Source: Arthrobacter sp. N199823 (GTDB lineage Bacteria; Actinomycetota; Actinomycetes; Actinomycetales; Micrococcaceae). Taken from it: DNA of 64,000 bases. Made by a program: the position numbers and the translations under genes. The stretch covers positions 26,983-90,982 of the forward strand of contig NZ_PJIN01000012.1 in NCBI RefSeq assembly GCF_002929705.1. The letters are read 5' to 3'. The notes beneath the pieces are model-generated. The model saw only the letters and a list, made by a program, of their open reading frames with translations, was not told where the DNA came from and did no database searches. Numbering within the stretch: the stretch's first letter is position 1; each line of letters starts with the position of its first letter. This document shows, piece after piece, positions 61,687-64,000 of the stretch.

Positions 61687-63630
61687 CTATTTTGCCGCCA
61701 ACAATGCCGCTTTGGCCAGCGGGCCACCTGTAATGGCACCTAAATCCCCATCTTCCACAAACACTGCCACGGCAATGTCACCTTGAGCGGCAATGACCCA
61801 AGAGTGAGTGCGCGGCGGTGTTTCGGTGCCGAATTCCGCCGTTCCCGTTTTCCCGATCGCCTCGGACCCAGGCAGATCTGCCAAGGTGGACAAATAACCA
61901 TCGGTGACAACGGCCCGCATCAGGATACGCAGATCGCCAGCTTCCTTGGTGGTCAGGGCTGCACCGGCGGCTAGCTTAGCTTTACCGTCATGCCCGTCCA
62001 CCAACACCGGTGTAACAGCAGTTCCCTTGACCATGGAGGACATCATGGTAGCCATGGCCAGCGGTGAAACCTGTACCTTGCCCTGCCCAATCAGTGATGC
62101 CGCATGCTCAGTTCCCTTGGAATCACGCGGTACATTGCCCATATAGGCGTCCAGACCCAGATCGTTCTCCATCCCGATCCCCAAGGCGCCGGCAGCATCA
62201 GCCAGATTGTCCTGCGAGAGCTTTTCAAATTGCGAAACGAAGGCCGTATTGCAGGAATGGGCGACGGCGGTAGTCAAGGAAACCTCACCTGTCGCCTCAG
62301 GCGCGTAGCCGGGAGCGTTGAGGAACTTCTTACCGTCAGCCGTGAATTCTGGTGTGCAGCTAACCGTCGACGTCGGCCCCATGCCTGTTCGTAGCAGGGC
62401 AAGCGAGGTGGCCATTTTGAAGGTTGAACCTGGCGCGTACTGTCCAAGGAAAGCTGTGTTGTAACCGGCACTATCGGGGCCGTTAGCGGAGGCCAGAATG
62501 GCTCCCGTGGATGGACGCATCACCACAATGGAGCTTGGGGTCTTCACGTCATCCAGCGCAGATTCGGCAGCGGTTTGGATCCCGGGGACCAAAGTTGTTT
62601 TCACATCTTTACCATCCACCGGCTCGACGATGAAGAGGGGACGGGGAGGTGCCTCAGCATCGGTGGTCGAGGTCCCTGCGTCGCCCGTTGCCTCAGCGCT
62701 GGCAGTGGCCGTATCTGCGGTCGCGGCAGGAACAGCGCTCACGGTAATCCCCGGAGTACCAGCTAGCTGAGCGTCAAAGGCGGCTTGCAAGCCTCCGGAG
62801 CCAATGATCTGACCGGCAACAATCTTGCCCTTAGACTTTTCGATGTCCTCTGCTGTTGCCTCATGGACGGACCCCAGAATGGCTGATGCAAAGGTGCGCG
62901 ACGGTGCCAAAGGCATGGTGTCGCGCGTGACGAGGATGCCTTCAACTGCGTTGAGTTTGTCTTTGTCCAGCGCGTTGAAGGCTTCCTCACGCAAGGTGAT
63001 GGCGTCAACGAATGCGACGGCTCCGTAGGCTTTGACCTTCGCAGCATAGGCCGCAGGGTCAATTTCCAGCACGGCAGCCAAAGCCTTCGCCGAGGCTGCG
63101 GCTTGTGCATCGGTCAGGCCGTCCTTGTTGATGCCGACAATTTGCACCATCCGGTCTTTCACGATGGCTTGGCCATCCGCGGATAGAATTCCCGCTCGCT
63201 TGCCGTTGGTGGTGCTGATGGCGAGGCGTTCGCCCGGTTTGAGCTCGGGCTGGAGCATTTCGGAAGACCACGTGATGACCCAGTTTTTACCGTCACGCTT
63301 CATGTCGGCGCCGGTGGCATAGGTCCAGGCCTTGTCGACATCCGGCAGTTTCCACGTGTAATTCAGTGAAACGCGGGCGGTGTCATCGGTGATCACCACC
63401 CCGCTCACAGCGGCCGTCGGCCAGACCGGGTCGATGCCTTTGGAAATCTCGGTGAGCTCTTTTTGCACATCCGCGGATGGTTTGTCGAAACTCAAATCAC
63501 CTACGGTGTGAGACGTGAGTGCCTTGGCGAGGGCATCGGCAGTGGATGTGCCATCATCAGGTGCTGAACACGAAGTCCCCCCGACAACGAGGCTGAGTGC
63601 GAGCAGCAAAACTGTGATGCGACGAAACAT
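61687..63630 (-). CDS. Penicillin-binding lipoprotein (Rv2864c-like transpeptidase)
   Basis: A 647-residue class B-type PBP. The signal MFRRITVLLLALSLVV with lipobox GTSC gives a lipid anchor. An NTF2-like N-terminal domain (about 35-140) and dimerisation domain (about 150-300) precede the transpeptidase domain. Its motifs are APGSTFKMATSL (S-x-x-K), the AHSCNTAFVSQF region (S-C-N) and GKTGTAEFG (K-T-G). It cross-links peptidoglycan outside the cell. It resembles the mycobacterial PBP lipoprotein Rv2864c. AGGGAG precedes the ATG. Confidence 0.93.
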   Translation of the reverse strand: MFRRITVLLLALSLVVGGTSCSAPDDGTSTADALAKALTSHTVGDLSFDKPSADVQKELTEISKGIDPVWPTAAVSGVVITDDTARVSLNYTWKLPDVDKAWTYATGADMKRDGKNWVITWSSEMLQPELKPGERLAISTTNGKRAGILSADGQAIVKDRMVQIVGINKDGLTDAQAAASAKALAAVLEIDPAAYAAKVKAYGAVAFVDAITLREEAFNALDKDKLNAVEGILVTRDTMPLAPSRTFASAILGSVHEATAEDIEKSKGKIVAGQIIGSGGLQAAFDAQLAGTPGITVSAVPAATADTATASAEATGDAGTSTTDAEAPPRPLFIVEPVDGKDVKTTLVPGIQTAAESALDDVKTPSSIVVMRPSTGAILASANGPDSAGYNTAFLGQYAPGSTFKMATSLALLRTGMGPTSTVSCTPEFTADGKKFLNAPGYAPEATGEVSLTTAVAHSCNTAFVSQFEKLSQDNLADAAGALGIGMENDLGLDAYMGNVPRDSKGTEHAASLIGQGKVQVSPLAMATMMSSMVKGTAVTPVLVDGHDGKAKLAAGAALTTKEAGDLRILMRAVVTDGYLSTLADLPGSEAIGKTGTAEFGTETPPRTHSWVIAAQGDIAVAVFVEDGDLGAITGGPLAKAALLAAK

Positions 63631-63900
63631 GAGCTCCCTGACGTAGTTTGTGTTTCAGCCTACAGCTCCCTGCGGCGACCGCCGTAGTCGCCACCTGGGG
63701 CGAACAAATAGCTAGTCCTTATGGATAGGGCGTCTGGTATAGCCTGCATGCGGCGAACGGAAGTCCGCGGCCACACCGTAAGTCGGGCCTCACAGTAAGT
63801 TGTGGGTGACCATCCGGCTACGGATTGGTCAGGCTGGTCTGGCTGGTTTAGCTGCGCGGTCAGGGTGCTTTAGGTGCGTGGTCCGGCTGGTGTGGCTGGT
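63631..63900. other. Non-coding region with GGCTGG-rich low-complexity sequence
   Basis: No gene is seen in this 270-bp stretch. The right half repeats GGCTGGTTTAG and GGTCAGGCTGGTCTGGCTGG. The left part must hold the promoter of the penicillin-binding protein gene. Confidence 0.5.
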
Positions 63901-63999
63901 TTAGTTGGCTGGTTTTTTGGTGGTTTTGGTGGTTTTGGTGATGAGGTTTTTGAGCCATTTGGGGTATTCGGGCCGGGCGGGTTCGGTATTTAGTGGTGG
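63901..63999 (-). CDS. C-terminal tail of an unidentified protein, cut by the window end
   Basis: The minus-strand frame ending in TAA at 63903-63901 reads ...EPARPEYPKWLKNLI followed by a TKTTKTTKKPAN tail. The P-x-Y-P-x-W-L-x-x-L-I pattern resembles the end of DUF222/HNH endonuclease proteins that are abundant in Arthrobacter, but 32 residues are too few to be sure. The start is outside the window. Confidence 0.4.
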   Translation of the reverse strand, partial: PPLNTEPARPEYPKWLKNLITKTTKTTKKPAN

Positions 64000-64000
64000 C

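Overview
The window looks like chromosome from a high-GC actinobacterium of the Micrococcaceae, most likely Arthrobacter in the broad sense. The mycothiol gene mshB supports this, as do the succinylase lysine genes dapD and dapC beside a 7Fe ferredoxin, the SigK/RskA pair, the phosphatase-DUF3090-kinase-like trio and a fused OppDF ATPase. Species cannot be fixed by eye. I see no rRNA or tRNA gene, CRISPR array, transposase, phage gene or replication origin.

Layout. 0-5.4 kb (+): end of a fasciclin lipoprotein-type gene, sigK, rskA, a membrane molybdopterin oxidoreductase, dapD and a secreted transglycosylase-like protein. 5.4-12.2 kb (mostly -): a hypothetical gene, a TetR gene bracketed by 32-bp repeats in opposite orientation, gltA, fdxA-dapC and mshB. 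12.2-22.2 kb (-): an oligopeptide ABC operon (binding protein, two permeases, fused ATPase), typA, and a second binding protein with no permease. 22.4-36.7 kb (mixed strands): an accessory-looking stretch of small enzymes: DinB, VOC, NAD-binding, old-yellow-enzyme type, acetyltransferase, luciferase-like, hydrolases, orphan barstar, SDR, RibD-like, methyltransferase and MsrA. It also holds the conserved actinobacterial trio. 36.9-46.2 kb: ychF, rmuC, ispH, xseAB, PPK2, alaA-like and a glycine-betaine binding protein. 46.3-51.4 kb: GH35 beta-galactosidase divergent from a LacI regulator, GlcNAc-type kinase divergent from nitronate monooxygenase. 51.5-64 kb: Lrp, corA, a GNAT-AAA+ fusion, nitroreductase, a broken DUF308 gene, mdh, Nudix, a TetR-ABC exporter operon, a two-repeat DivIVA-like protein, a penicillin-binding lipoprotein and the tail of one more gene.

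The strongest cross-cutting signal is in the promoters. About fourteen genes have a TANNNT-type hexamer whose first base lies exactly 12 nt before the start codon, usually with no Shine-Dalgarno sequence. This predicts leaderless mRNAs starting on the A or G of the start codon. The most striking case is the GlcNAc kinase/nitronate monooxygenase pair: the start codons are 17 bp apart and the two -10 hexamers share five base pairs. Another is the flavin oxidoreductase at 24.2 kb, whose TATAAT is embedded in a perfect 11-bp inverted repeat.

Starts were moved inward from the longest open frame wherever a Shine-Dalgarno site, leaderless promoter, lipoprotein signal or operon overlap decided it. 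Assignments come from motif and family recognition by reading, not from searches.
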